Shown here: piece by piece, positions 17,521 through 26,662 of the stretch
Numbering within the stretch: the first letter of the stretch is position 1
Layout: each line of letters opens with the position of its first letter
Assembly: GCA_023436585.1 (NCBI GenBank)
Contig: JAEZIN010000018.1
Location: 124,001 to 188,000, forward strand
Source of the DNA: Bacillota bacterium
Lineage (GTDB): Bacteria > Bacillota > Clostridia > Christensenellales > Aristaeellaceae
Direction: 5' to 3'
DNA length: 64,000 nt
Program-made: the position numbers and the translations under genes
Notes under the pieces: model-generated
Told to the model about the DNA's origin: nothing
The model's input: the letters and a program-made list of their open reading frames with translations, nothing else
Databases searched by the model: none

Positions 17521-18902
17521 TACTCCTGAATCCCCGGAATCTTCGGCAGGGAGGCAAACCCCGGCTGCAAATCTTCATCGGTGGGGATATAGTCCGTCAT
17601 TCTTCCCTCATTATAGGCGGCATAAGCGGTCATATCAAAATACCCCGTGCCGGTCAGGCCGAACAGGATCGTTTTTTGCTCCCCGGTCTCCCGGCAGCGG
17701 ATGGCCTCGTCCATGGCCACGCGGATGGCGTGGGCCGATTCCGGAGCGGGCAGGATGGTTTCATTCCTGGCGAAGAACACGGCGGCATCAAAGACTTTGG
17801 TCTGTTCTACGGCCCGGGCTTCATCCAGGTATCCGTCGTGGTAGAGCTTCGACAGAATCGGCGCCATGCCGTGGTAGCGAAGGCCGCCGGCATGGTTGGG
17901 CGAGGGCATGAACCCACTGCCCAGAGTATACATCTTGGCCAGAGGTGTAATGTGACCCGTGTCGCAGAAATCGTAGGCGTACTTGCCCCTGGTCATACTG
18001 GGGCACGAGGCCGGCTCCACGGCAATGAAGCGGGGATTTGCCTTGCCCAGAATCTTGTCCTGCATGAAAGGTGCCATCAGCCCGCCCATGTTGGAGCCGC
18101 CGCCGGCGCAGCCGATGATGATGTCGGGATATTCCTCCAGGATTTCCATGGCCTTCTTCGTTTCCAGGCCGATGATGGACTGGTGCAAGAGTACCTGGTT
18201 CAAAACCGACCCCAGCACATAGCGGTAACCCTCGCTGGTGACCGCCGTTTCGATGGCTTCCGAAATGGCGCAGCCCAGGCTCCCGCCGCTTTCAGGATTT
18301 TGCGCAAGCATCGCCCGGCCCACATTCGTCACGTCGCTGGGGCTGGCGATGACCTTCGCGCCGAAGGTTTCCATTACATTTTTCCGGTACGGCTTTTGCT
18401 GGTAGGAGACTTTTACCATATACACCGTCAGGGGAAGACCGAAATAGGAGGCCGCCTCCGCCATGGCCGTGCCCCACTGGCCGGCACCGGTCTCGGTGGT
18501 GAGGCCCTTCAGGCCCTGCATTTTGGCATAGTACACCTGTGCCAGAGCAGAATTTAACTTATGGCTGCCGGAGGTGTTGTTGCCCTCGTACTTGTAGTAG
18601 ATCTTCGCAGGGGTTTGCAGCGCTTTTTCCAGATTGTACGCCCTTATGAGGGGTGAGGGCCGGTAGATACGGTAGATATCCAGAAGCTCCTCGGGGATGT
18701 CCACATACCTTGTAGTGCTGTCCATTTCCTGTTTGGCCAGCTCCTCACAAAAAACGGGGTACAGCTCTGCTGTCTGTACAGGTTTCATGGTGCCGGGGTT
18801 GAGGTAGGGCGCCGGCTGCTCCTTCATATCGGCACGAAGGTTGTACCATTGCTTGGGAATCTGCTCCTCGGTAAGGTAAAATCGGTAAGGCACCTTTTTC
18901 AT
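17520..18902 (-). CDS. trpB2: Tryptophan synthase beta subunit, TrpB2 type
   Basis: PLP enzyme that joins indole and serine to tryptophan. The 460 residues fit the long TrpB2 class (classical TrpB is about 400). The PLP lysine is Lys115 in SGSHKLNSA and the phosphate-binding loop is GCAGGGSNMGG. The second of two adjacent ATGs (18902) is chosen because AGGAG lies eight bases upstream; 18908 is possible. No trpA or other trp gene is nearby, as is common for TrpB2, which works without TrpA and may salvage indole. A tRNA-Trp T-box precedes it, which supports a real tryptophan role. Confidence 0.9.
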   Translation of the reverse strand: MKKVPYRFYLTEEQIPKQWYNLRADMKEQPAPYLNPGTMKPVQTAELYPVFCEELAKQEMDSTTRYVDIPEELLDIYRIYRPSPLIRAYNLEKALQTPAKIYYKYEGNNTSGSHKLNSALAQVYYAKMQGLKGLTTETGAGQWGTAMAEAASYFGLPLTVYMVKVSYQQKPYRKNVMETFGAKVIASPSDVTNVGRAMLAQNPESGGSLGCAISEAIETAVTSEGYRYVLGSVLNQVLLHQSIIGLETKKAMEILEEYPDIIIGCAGGGSNMGGLMAPFMQDKILGKANPRFIAVEPASCPSMTRGKYAYDFCDTGHITPLAKMYTLGSGFMPSPNHAGGLRYHGMAPILSKLYHDGYLDEARAVEQTKVFDAAVFFARNETILPAPESAHAIRVAMDEAIRCRETGEQKTILFGLTGTGYFDMTAYAAYNEGRMTDYIPTDEDLQPGFASLPKIPGIQE

Positions 18903-18984
18903 GTTCATTTCTCCTTCACTTATTTTTTCCGCAACGCGGTTTGTACGGCTATGGCAGCGCGAATGGTTAGGATCAGCCAAAGGG

Positions 18985-19255
18985 TATAAAAAAATGCCCT
19001 TGTCCCCCGTAAGGGACAAGAGCATGAACTCCTGTGGTACCACCCAATTTGGCTTAACGCCCACTCACTCCATATACTGACATATATGCTCCCTTTATAA
19101 CGGGTGGAGTTCCCGTCAGGTACTACTCGTTGCCTTTCGCCCTGCCCTCATAAGTCCATTCGGCACAGCTTCCTTTGCCGCAATTCCACCGCCTGCGGCT
19201 CTCTTTAAAAGGCTCTCCGTGCGTACTCGTCTTACTCAACGGTTTGTATGCTGTT
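18985..19255 (-). promoter_or_regulatory. T-box riboswitch, tryptophan-specific (UGG specifier)
   Basis: The leader carries the hallmark T-box sequence GGGTGGTACCACAGG (minus strand, within 19031-19049), a stem I with the AGTA and GGAGAGC elements, and a specifier context GAA-TGG-A with the TGG codon at 19156-19158. A terminator follows: stem 18994-19006 with 19013-19025, then seven T residues. Uncharged tRNA-Trp should pair with the UGG and the T-box bulge and favour the antiterminator, switching on trpB2 when tryptophan is short. The specifier assignment fits the gene controlled. Confidence 0.92.
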
Positions 19256-19261
19256 GCACGC

Positions 19262-19290
19262 ATTATACGCGCCGCATTTTTAATTGTCAA
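19262..19290 (-). promoter_or_regulatory. Consensus sigma-A promoter of the T-box/trpB2 transcript
   Basis: Exact TTGACA (19285-19290), 17-base spacer and exact TATAAT (19262-19267) on the minus strand. A full consensus suits a gene controlled mainly by transcription attenuation. Confidence 0.9.
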
Positions 19291-19302
19291 GCATTATTTG
19301 AA

Positions 19303-19330
19303 ACATTTCCCAGCCATACGGCTATGGCTT
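19303..19330 (-). terminator. Weak terminator of the oxidoreductase operon
   Basis: A 7-bp perfect stem (19312-19318 with 19323-19329) just past the oxidoreductase stop, followed on the minus strand by GGGAAATGTTTC. The poor T-tract makes this tentative. Confidence 0.4.
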
Positions 19331-19333
19331 GCC

Positions 19334-20437
19334 TTATCCCACAATACCCGGCATGCCGCCCCGGCCCATCTGTGCGCGGCGCTGGAATTTTGTCGCCAGC
19401 TCCACCCGGCTATGCCTGTCGCTGCTTTTTTCAAAGGCGGTCAAAATCTCCAGCACATGCAGCGTTTGTTGATAGTCGGCCCGGAATGGGCGGTTGTTGA
19501 GGAGTGCGTTGGCCATGTCCGCGAGCCCTAAGGCGCGGCTGTTTTCCTTGTAGTCGTACAAAAGGGGCACTTCCTTCACCGTGCGGTCCTCCGGCGTGAA
19601 CAGGGAGACAGGCCCGCCAAAGGTGTTGGGGTCGGGCACAAACAACGTGCCCCTTGTGCCGTACACTTCCAAACGCGCCTGGCTGGGGTAGAACACATCA
19701 AAGGTGGTGAATATGGTCCCCACGGCCCCGTTGTCAAACTCCATCATGCCGGTAACGAAGGTAGGCACATCCACATCCACGATTTGCCCCCGTTTGGGCG
19801 CGCTGGTGACCAGCCTTTGTGGGAAGGTGGATTTGGTGACCCCGGTCACGGCCTTGACTCCGCCGACCAGGTTGGTAAGAGCGGTCACATAGTACGGTCC
19901 CATATCCATCATGGGCCCGCCGCCCCGCTTGTAGTAAAACTCGGGGTCCGGATGCCAGCTTTCATGGCCGCGGCAGATCATGAACGCCGCGGCGCCCACC
20001 ACATCGCCGATGACGCCGTCGTCAATGAGCCGGCGGCAGGTTTGAATCCCGGCGCCAAGGAACGTATCCGGCGCGCCGCCCAGCATCAGGCCCTTTTCCT
20101 GTGCCAGCTTCACCAGCGTTTTGCCTTCCTCAAAGTCTGCGCCCAGGGGCTTTTCGCTGTACACATGCTTCCCGGCCAGCAGGGCTGCCCTGGTTACTTC
20201 AAAGTGCTCATTTGGCCGGGTTAGGTTCAAAACGATTTCCACCTCAGGATCAGCAAAGGCATCGTGCATGGTTTCATACAGCTTGGGCACATGGTATTCC
20301 GCCTGCGCCTTTTCGGCCCGTTCCCGTACCAAATCGCAAACGCCGATGAGCTCAAGCTCATGAAAGGTCTCGGTGATATTTTTAAGGTAAATCCCGCTGA
20401 TGGCGCCTACGCCGATCATTGCCACCTTCACTGCCAT
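19334..20437 (-). CDS. Gfo/Idh/MocA-family NAD(P)-dependent oxidoreductase
   Basis: A 367-residue sugar or cyclitol dehydrogenase-like enzyme. The N-terminal Rossmann motif is GVGAISG (8-14). The family's EKP motif (YSEKPLG) is near residue 95, giving the catalytic Lys. A C-terminal beta-sheet domain includes the GGGPMMDMGPYY segment. AAGGAGG precedes ATG 20437. Transcribed 12 bases after a TIM-barrel sugar isomerase/epimerase, a frequent pairing in inositol or rare-sugar catabolism. The divergent AraC regulator probably controls both. Substrate unknown. Confidence 0.85.
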   Translation of the reverse strand: MAVKVAMIGVGAISGIYLKNITETFHELELIGVCDLVRERAEKAQAEYHVPKLYETMHDAFADPEVEIVLNLTRPNEHFEVTRAALLAGKHVYSEKPLGADFEEGKTLVKLAQEKGLMLGGAPDTFLGAGIQTCRRLIDDGVIGDVVGAAAFMICRGHESWHPDPEFYYKRGGGPMMDMGPYYVTALTNLVGGVKAVTGVTKSTFPQRLVTSAPKRGQIVDVDVPTFVTGMMEFDNGAVGTIFTTFDVFYPSQARLEVYGTRGTLFVPDPNTFGGPVSLFTPEDRTVKEVPLLYDYKENSRALGLADMANALLNNRPFRADYQQTLHVLEILTAFEKSSDRHSRVELATKFQRRAQMGRGGMPGIVG

Positions 20438-20449
20438 ACGATATCCTCC

Positions 20450-21271
20450 TTACAGGCCCAGCACGTTGTGCAGATATTCCCTGGAAACCATGGCCGCGTG
20501 GTAGTTGCATACCGGCGGATTGTCCAGCTCCACGCAGAGTACGCCGTCATAGCCGCCGTTTCTAAGCGCCTGAACAACGCCTTTAAAGTCCACCGTGCCC
20601 ATGCCCAGGGGCAAAAAGCGCGCCATCTGCCTTTGGGCAAAAACCCCAGCAGCATCCGGGTCGACATCCTTCAAATGCATATAGGCGATGCGGGGCACAA
20701 AGCGCTTCACAGCCTCCACCGCGTCCATATGCGCGATGGTGGTATGGGCCGTATCCAAGCACAGGCCCACATATTCGGGATTCGTCATGGAAAGGAACAG
20801 TTCAATCTGCTCCTGGCTGAAAATGGCCGTCTGAGCATGTGGATGGAAGCAGGCAACCAGGCCGTTTTCCTTGCACAATTTGCCGATGCGGTCGGAAAGC
20901 CGCGCGTAAGCCGCGATCTTTTCCCTGTCGGCCGGCCGCTCAAAAGGCGCGTCATGCCACATGGTGCCCTGCAGGTTCATGTAGGTTGCGCCGAGCTTTT
21001 TCATAAAGTCCACGTAAAACACGGCGTTTTCATAATCCTTTTCCGCGTCGTCGGAATAGTGCAGATAGAGGTTGGCCATCTCCAGGTGGTACTTGTCCAA
21101 AAGGGCCTTGATGGCCGCCGCGTCGTTGTCAAAATACTTGGCGATAAAGGCGAAATTCTCCACCGCCTGATACCCCAAATGGGAAGCTTCCTTCAGGAAT
21201 TGCTCGAACTCGTACTGATAGTTGTCCTTGTGATGAACAAGCCAGGTCCAGCCGGTATAGGCGATCTTCAT
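20450..21271 (-). CDS. Sugar phosphate isomerase/epimerase-like TIM-barrel protein
   Basis: A 273-residue member of the xylose isomerase-like AP-endonuclease-2 superfamily (IolE/IolI/DTE relatives). MKIAYTGWTWL opens the barrel. Metal-ligand candidates lie in ACFHPHAQT, LDTAHTTI, MHLKDVD and the C-terminal VELDN. The ATG at 21271 fits the family's usual N-terminus and follows GCGGGG; an upstream ATG at 21295 would add eight odd residues. First gene of a two-gene unit with the Gfo/Idh/MocA dehydrogenase. It probably isomerises or epimerises a keto sugar or cyclitol; specificity cannot be told. Confidence 0.8.
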   Translation of the reverse strand: MKIAYTGWTWLVHHKDNYQYEFEQFLKEASHLGYQAVENFAFIAKYFDNDAAAIKALLDKYHLEMANLYLHYSDDAEKDYENAVFYVDFMKKLGATYMNLQGTMWHDAPFERPADREKIAAYARLSDRIGKLCKENGLVACFHPHAQTAIFSQEQIELFLSMTNPEYVGLCLDTAHTTIAHMDAVEAVKRFVPRIAYMHLKDVDPDAAGVFAQRQMARFLPLGMGTVDFKGVVQALRNGGYDGVLCVELDNPPVCNYHAAMVSREYLHNVLGL

Positions 21272-21448
21272 GGCAATGCCCCGCTTTCCAAACATATTGC
21301 GTTATTCATCCAATGCCGCTTGATGATATCATAGCATACCGCTCCCCTGGGAAGAAAGACAAAATACATCAACTCACTGTCAAAAGTAGTGCTCTTTGCC
21401 GGAAGCTGTACGCGTCTTATATCTTGCTTTGAATATACAGGACATGAT

Positions 21449-22291
21449 ATGATAATGCCAAAGGAACAGCCGGACCGGAGGCGCTTAAATATTGTGAGCA
21501 GCAGTGCATTCTTTGAAATCAACAGGCAGTCGCTTCGCGTATATTACGGGCAGAATTTAACCTTCTACCCTCATTTCCATCCGGGGTTGGAGCTGTTTTA
21601 TTGCCTGCAGGGACAGACAAAAGTTGTGGTGGAGGATAAGGAAAAAATACTGCAGCCCGGTGAAATGGCCGTAGCCTGGCCCAACCATGTGCACAGCTAT
21701 ACGGCTATCGGTGAAACCAGGCATATCATTGCCATCGTGGACCTGAACCAAATCCACGAGTATGCCGCTTTGATCACCCAGCACAGTTGCCTTGACTTCT
21801 TCCTTGGGAAGGAAGATGTCCATCCCGACATATTGCATTGCATGGACACTTTGGCCCGGAACGGCAATATGGGTGAGCAGCTTCGCCGAGCCTATGTTGG
21901 CGTCATGGCCGGCAGACTTCTTATGCAGCTTCCTCTGGAAGAAAAGAAACGCCCCCTTGCCCACGATTCCCTGCGGGATCTGATCACCTACATCGACGCC
22001 CATATCGCGGAGCCCATTTCCCTGCAAATGCTGTCCAAGGAGCTGTATCTGAACAAGTATTATATCTCAAAGCTTTTTTCCCAGCGCATCGGCTGCAGCC
22101 TGAGGACATACGTCAACGCCATCCGCATCGACAGGGCCTGCAGCATGTTGGCCGATCCGGACGCAGGTATCCCCGCGATTGTGGAGGCCTGCGGCTTTGA
22201 GAGCGAGCGCACCTTTTACCGCGCCTTCAGGGCACAGCGGGGCGTGACCCCCAAGGCATTCCGGGAGCAGGCTTCCCATGCAAGGCAATGA
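21449..22291 (+). CDS. AraC-family transcriptional regulator with cupin sensor
   Basis: A regulator of about 280 residues. The N-terminal half is an AraC-type cupin (YPHFHPGLELFYCLQG, then LQPGEMAVAWPNHVHSY). The C-terminal 100 residues carry two helix-turn-helix motifs (LSKELYLNKYYISKLFSQRIG and IVEACGFESERTFYRAF, ending GVTPKAFRE). The start is uncertain: ATG 21449 has ACAGGA eight bases upstream; a longer in-frame ATG at 21389 has no site. Divergent from the sugar isomerase/oxidoreductase pair, which it most likely activates on sugar binding. Followed after 33 bases by a frameshifted membrane-protein gene. Confidence 0.85.
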   Translation: MIMPKEQPDRRRLNIVSSSAFFEINRQSLRVYYGQNLTFYPHFHPGLELFYCLQGQTKVVVEDKEKILQPGEMAVAWPNHVHSYTAIGETRHIIAIVDLNQIHEYAALITQHSCLDFFLGKEDVHPDILHCMDTLARNGNMGEQLRRAYVGVMAGRLLMQLPLEEKKRPLAHDSLRDLITYIDAHIAEPISLQMLSKELYLNKYYISKLFSQRIGCSLRTYVNAIRIDRACSMLADPDAGIPAIVEACGFESERTFYRAFRAQRGVTPKAFREQASHARQ

Positions 22292-22324
22292 AATCATCCA
22301 TGTGGACAAAGGGAGTGAGACATC

Positions 22325-23265
22325 ATGGAAAAGAAGCGCACATCCCCCTACCCTATCCTTCTCACCCTGATACTGCTTGCCTGCGCATACCCCGTCTACA
22401 TGGGTATCGCCACATTGATTTCGTTTTTGCAAAACGGGCCATACACGCGTCCGCCTATCCCCGGTACGTCATCCCCTACGCGCCTTTGTCCTTTGCGCTG
22501 ATCATCGCCGCGGCTTTTCTGCCGTCCTTCCTGAAACGCTTCCGCCGCCATGGGCTTTTGCTTTTGTCCCTCCTGGGCGTTATCCTGTTTTTTGCCTTTG
22601 AGTTTGGTCTGGAAAGCATGCAGGTAAAGGAAGGTGCGAGTTCCCTCTCCCTGGATGCCTGGCAGTACAGCCTTTGCATCGCCACGCCGGAGGTTTTGCG
22701 GGCGCTGGGAGAGCCGATTTTCGCCCAGGGCAACCCCGCTTTCAAGCTTCATTTTTACTTCATCGCGCTGGTGATCCTGCTTTGTGTCCTTCACACAGCC
22801 TACGGCTTTATGAAAATGCACCAGGAAGAAAGCAGCAAAAAGAAAAAGCCGCTTGTCCTGCAGCTTGTATCCCTTCTTGTATTGATAGGGCTTTGCATCC
22901 TGGCCTGCTTCACCGCTTTTTTCAGAAACGGCACCTTGAATGTATCGCCGCTGTCCGCCGCGCTGATGATCACATTCTTCCTGGCCTTTGGCATCGCCTG
23001 CGGCACTTATTTGGGCTGCCTTACGTATGGCAAGAAAAAAGGGCTTGCGCTATTCGCGCCTGCCCTTGCCGCTTCGGCGGCAGCATGCATGATGTATCTT
23101 GGCGAACTGGTATTAACTGGCGGCAAGCTGTTCACGTTCGGACGGGGATTTTTCTTTGAGCCCCTTTTCACAACGGCCTTCGCGCCTGTTGACCTTGCCG
23201 TCATATTGTTTTCTGGTGCTGCCACATACCTGATCCTGCGCTCTGTCCGGGAAAAGCCGCTATGA
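22325..23265 (+). pseudogene. Polytopic membrane protein with a one-base frameshift
   Basis: ATG 22325 follows GGGAGTGAG and encodes 38 sensible residues ending in a membrane helix (to FLQNG). The frame then runs into a stop, while the adjoining frame continues a long hydrophobic protein from AIHASAYPRYVIPYAP to 23265. Adding one G to the GGG at 22436-22438 joins both parts into about 313 residues with about eight membrane helices. I do not recognise the family. Either this is a recent inactivating deletion in a homopolymer or a sequencing/assembly error. It lies directly after the AraC regulator on the same strand. Confidence 0.7.
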
Positions 23266-23269
23266 ATTC

Positions 23270-24073
23270 TTACCCGATATCGATCCCCGGATAATAGCAA
23301 GTGGTTCTTATAAATCTCGCCCCAAAACTGCGCGCCATGGCGCACTGGGCGGCGCTGCGGCGCAGTACCAGCGCTTCCGCCTGGGTGACGCCCTCGTCCC
23401 GAAGCATATGCAGCGCCCTGGTTAAAAGCGCCTTGCCCAATCCGGCCCGCCTGTAATTGGTGCGGACATACAGGGCGGCCAGCGCAACCCTGTCCCCGGT
23501 GCCGGACAGGAGCACCTCGCCCATGGGCTCGTCGTTTCTGTAAATGCCCAGCGCCAGAAAATGCGGCCGCTGCATGCATTGGCCCAAGGCATTCAAATCC
23601 AGAGGCGCGATGCGGCTCAGGTTCAGCCGGTTCAGCAGCGCCTGCTGCTCAAACTCGTTGCGCATGGGGATATTGGCCACGGTGCAGCCCATGGGGATCG
23701 TGTCGCTGCCCTCAGGAATGGGAAAGCGCACCAGGTCCTCCGCGTCGTCCAGCAAAAAGCCGTTGCCCAGGTAAAACTCCATGCTTCTGGCGTCTTCCAC
23801 GGAAAGCTGTGTGTAAAGCCTGGTGGGTACATAGGGGTTTTGCGCCCGAAGCTGGCTGACACGGGCCAGCAATGCGCCAAAGAGCATATATTGGCAGGAA
23901 GGCGGCGCTTCCAGCTGCAAATAAAGGTGCATGGGCCGCTGCGGAAACATGTCCGGCTGATAAAAGGGCATCACATAACCGGTGCCCTGCTGGATATCCA
24001 TGTCATCCATCACGAAGAACACGTTCTCCGACGGCAGGCCCTGATATACTCCTAACGGATGATATACGCGCAT
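23270..24073 (-). CDS. GNAT-family N-acetyltransferase
   Basis: A 267-residue protein with a C-terminal GNAT fold. The acetyl-CoA loop is YRRAGLGKAL (R/Q-x-x-G-x-G/A type) in the last third, preceded by a beta strand VALAALYVRTN. The N-terminal half (MRVYHPLGVYQGLPSENVFF) is poorly typed and may be a second, degenerate GNAT domain. ATG 24073 has AAAGGA eight bases upstream; longer in-frame starts reach back over the promoter region. Probably monocistronic. Acceptor unknown. Confidence 0.75.
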   Translation of the reverse strand: MRVYHPLGVYQGLPSENVFFVMDDMDIQQGTGYVMPFYQPDMFPQRPMHLYLQLEAPPSCQYMLFGALLARVSQLRAQNPYVPTRLYTQLSVEDARSMEFYLGNGFLLDDAEDLVRFPIPEGSDTIPMGCTVANIPMRNEFEQQALLNRLNLSRIAPLDLNALGQCMQRPHFLALGIYRNDEPMGEVLLSGTGDRVALAALYVRTNYRRAGLGKALLTRALHMLRDEGVTQAEALVLRRSAAQCAMARSFGARFIRTTCYYPGIDIG

Positions 24074-24249
24074 CGCGTCCATCCTTTCAAACTTCTGCGT
24101 TTTTCGCGGCCAAAGGCGCGCAGTACGTTTTATTGTACCCCAGCTTGAGGAAATCTGCAAGCAAAAATAGGTATTTGCGCATGTCTTGACATATACATTT
24201 ATATTCTTTCCGCAGGCAGCATCGACAGATGTCGAACCGGCCCGCCACC

Positions 24250-24289
24250 CATAAGAAAAGAAGCGCGAGAATGCGCTTCTTTTCTTATG
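24250..24289 (-). terminator. Terminator of the GH5/sugar ABC operon
   Basis: A 17-bp perfect stem (24250-24266 with 24273-24289, 6-base loop) whose minus-strand 3' arm is T-rich (CTTCTTTTCTTATG). It starts 12 bases past the GH5 stop. The rest of the 24074-24300 gap contains a possible minus-strand -10 TACAAT for the acetyltransferase. Confidence 0.8.
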
Positions 24290-24300
24290 CAGGCCGCTGG

Positions 24301-25827
24301 TCATTGGATACCGATATCATCCAACAACACTTCCCCGTTTATGCATGTGACTGCAAGCATGCATTCGCCGCTTTCCGGCCGGGCAAATGGGACCGGGAGC
24401 GCATGCCAGCCTGCCGGTATCTCAAGTGCTTCATGCCATATGCCTATCCTGAGTGACAGGCTTCCAGACCCCTTTGCCGTTAACGCAACAACGCCCTCCC
24501 TTGCACCAAGGAACCTGTAGGATGCGCTGTCTCCCGGCAGCAAGCGCACGACGAGGTTTTCCTCCTCCGGCTGGCTTTCCCCGCCGTAGCGCTGGTAATT
24601 AGGCTTTCCTGTTTTGCCGTTTGCGAACAGTATGGTCAGGCCGTCCTCCATCCTGTATTCCGCTCCGGGCATCCTTTGGGATACCGCGCCGCACGCGTCA
24701 TAATGCTCGGCCGGGATGGATACCGGCGCTTCCCGCTTCAGGGCCCGGAACACGCCGGGATTGATTTGGGGTTCGGCGATAGCCTGTAAAAAGCCGTCGA
24801 AAATCTCAACTGCGCGCCTGCTTTCAAGCAGCTGCTCCCCATCAAGGTGGCGGATCAGCTCATCCCACTCCTTGGGCCGTGGGAAGGTGACGGGAGAATT
24901 TGAGCAGTCCATTTTCTTGTAGCTCCAAAAGGACCAGGAGATGTTTTCCCGCTCGTACAGCGGGAAAACAGCCGTGTACCATTCCAGGTTGTTTTCTCCG
25001 CCCTCGCCCATAAAAAGAGGCATGTTCAGCCTTTCCCGGTATTGCAAATAAGGCAGAATGCTCTCCCGGTCGGGGTTCGACCAGTATTTGTGAAACTGCA
25101 GCATGCAGTTATCGTCCAATGGCTCGTTTTGAAGCGGCTCAAATATGGAAAAATCGGTGGCCCAGTGCACGCCCTCCACAATAATGAGATGGTTTTGATC
25201 CTCCTCCCGGACCGCCTGTACAAGCTGCCGGTACAAAGGGAGCACCATGGCATTGTAGCCGCTGAACCATTCGGGCAGCGGTTCGTTAAGAAGGTCATAC
25301 CCGGCCACCGTTGTTTCGTTCCGATAGCGCCGGGCCAGCATGCGCCACAGGTCGATCAATTCGTGTTGGTAATCCGGGTTTTCAAACAGCTCCGGCCTGT
25401 CCGCCTCGCAGTCGTCTATGTTCGTGCCCGTCTGCCCTCCCGGCGCGCCGTGCATGTCCAGGATGACCAGCAGTCCATGCTTTTTGCACCAGGCAATCAG
25501 CCGGTCGATCCTTAGCAATGTCTCCTCTTGCGCAAGGTGGCGGGCATTTATGGGCAGGCGCACCGAGTTGAAGCCTTGCTTTGCTATCAGCTCCATATCG
25601 CCTTCGGTGATATACCGTTCCCCGTACTCCCGCCAGAAGCGGCCGGCATACGCTTCGCCGCACAAGCCCTCGATGAGCGCTTCCATCCTCCTGGGGCGGT
25701 CACACTTGCCGTACAGCTTCCACATGTACCCCTCCGGCAAAAACCATCCGCCCAGCCCGAAGCCGCGCAGGAGGATAGGTTTTCCGTCCAGTGTTAGTTC
25801 CTGTCCCGAGGCTTTTACAAAGCCCAT
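24301..25827 (-). CDS. Intracellular glycoside hydrolase family 5 (cellulase-like)
   Basis: A 508-residue (beta/alpha)8 glycosidase. The family's key residues are present: acid/base Glu182 in GYDLLNEPLP and nucleophile Glu275 in LFMGEGGEN, plus ILDMHGAPG. The last 130 residues look like a beta-sandwich. No signal peptide, so it should act on oligosaccharides already imported. AAGGGGTGAGAGG precedes the ATG. It lies 5 bases after the second sugar permease in the YesMN-controlled transport cluster. Exact linkage (beta-1,4-gluco- or manno-oligosaccharides are typical) is not determinable here. Confidence 0.9.
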   Translation of the reverse strand: MGFVKASGQELTLDGKPILLRGFGLGGWFLPEGYMWKLYGKCDRPRRMEALIEGLCGEAYAGRFWREYGERYITEGDMELIAKQGFNSVRLPINARHLAQEETLLRIDRLIAWCKKHGLLVILDMHGAPGGQTGTNIDDCEADRPELFENPDYQHELIDLWRMLARRYRNETTVAGYDLLNEPLPEWFSGYNAMVLPLYRQLVQAVREEDQNHLIIVEGVHWATDFSIFEPLQNEPLDDNCMLQFHKYWSNPDRESILPYLQYRERLNMPLFMGEGGENNLEWYTAVFPLYERENISWSFWSYKKMDCSNSPVTFPRPKEWDELIRHLDGEQLLESRRAVEIFDGFLQAIAEPQINPGVFRALKREAPVSIPAEHYDACGAVSQRMPGAEYRMEDGLTILFANGKTGKPNYQRYGGESQPEEENLVVRLLPGDSASYRFLGAREGVVALTAKGSGSLSLRIGIWHEALEIPAGWHALPVPFARPESGECMLAVTCINGEVLLDDIGIQ

Positions 25828-25831
25828 CCTC

Positions 25832-26662
25832 TCACCCCTTTACCGCGCCGTCAGCAATGCCCTGCAATATCCGCCTTTGGAAAAGGCCGTAGAAAACGAT
25901 CATGGGCACGGCCGCCAGAATCAGCGCACTTAGTATCGCCGTCCAGTCGCTTTGGTATTGCCCGAACAATGTGTTGGTGGAAAGCAGCAGTGTGTATTTT
26001 TCATTGCGGCTCACCACGATCAGGGGCAGCAGAAAGTCGTTCCACACCCACAGCACATTGGTGATCACCACCGTGGCGGTGATGGGTGTCAAAAGCGGCA
26101 TCAGAACGCGGAAGAAGGTCATGAAAAGGCCGCACCCGTCGATGGCGGCCGCCTCCTCCAGCTCATAGGGAATGCCCTTGACAAAGCCGTGGTACAAAAA
26201 CACGGCCATGCTCACACCTAGCCCCGCGTACACAAGGGAAAGGCCCAGCAGCGAGTTTTTGATGCCCAGCGACAGCACCACCCGGTACAAGGGGATCATG
26301 ATGGAGCTGAAGGGAATCAGCATGGAGAACACAAACAGCGAAAAGAGAAAGCTTGAAAGCTTCGTCTTCGTCCGACACAACCGCCAGCCGGCCAGGGCGG
26401 AAAACAGCACCATCATCCCCACGCCGCACACGGCCAGGACAACGGTGTTCACAAGGGACCTAAAATAATGCATCTTGTCCAGCGTGCGTATGTAGTTGTC
26501 CAGCTTGAGCTGCCTGGGCAGGGACATCACGTTCACCAGCAGTTCCCCGTTGGTCTTGAAGGAGTTCATCAGCGCCATCCATAAGGGGAACAGGCATACA
26601 AGGGCCGCCGCCGATAAAAAGACATATGCCGCAGTGCCGAAGATCCGCTTTTTCGTCTTCAC
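25832..26662 (-). CDS. Sugar ABC transporter permease, MalG-like
   Basis: A 276-residue CUT1-type inner-membrane permease with six helices. The EAA loop is visible as ELEEAAAIDGCGLFMTFFR-type sequence after the third helix pair. The start is taken as GTG 26662, since it overlaps the stop of the preceding permease (GTGA) with AAGGAG eight bases before; an in-frame ATG farther upstream lies inside that gene. It pairs with the MalF-like permease to form the channel for oligosaccharides delivered by the binding protein. No ATPase gene is in the cluster; a shared MsmK-like ATPase elsewhere is likely. Confidence 0.9.
   Translation of the reverse strand: MKTKKRIFGTAAYVFLSAAALVCLFPLWMALMNSFKTNGELLVNVMSLPRQLKLDNYIRTLDKMHYFRSLVNTVVLAVCGVGMMVLFSALAGWRLCRTKTKLSSFLFSLFVFSMLIPFSSIMIPLYRVVLSLGIKNSLLGLSLVYAGLGVSMAVFLYHGFVKGIPYELEEAAAIDGCGLFMTFFRVLMPLLTPITATVVITNVLWVWNDFLLPLIVVSRNEKYTLLLSTNTLFGQYQSDWTAILSALILAAVPMIVFYGLFQRRILQGIADGAVKG

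Noticed and set aside
24180..24240. Plus-strand promoter beginning TTGACA at 24185
   Set aside because: No -10 at a usable distance and no plus-strand gene downstream.
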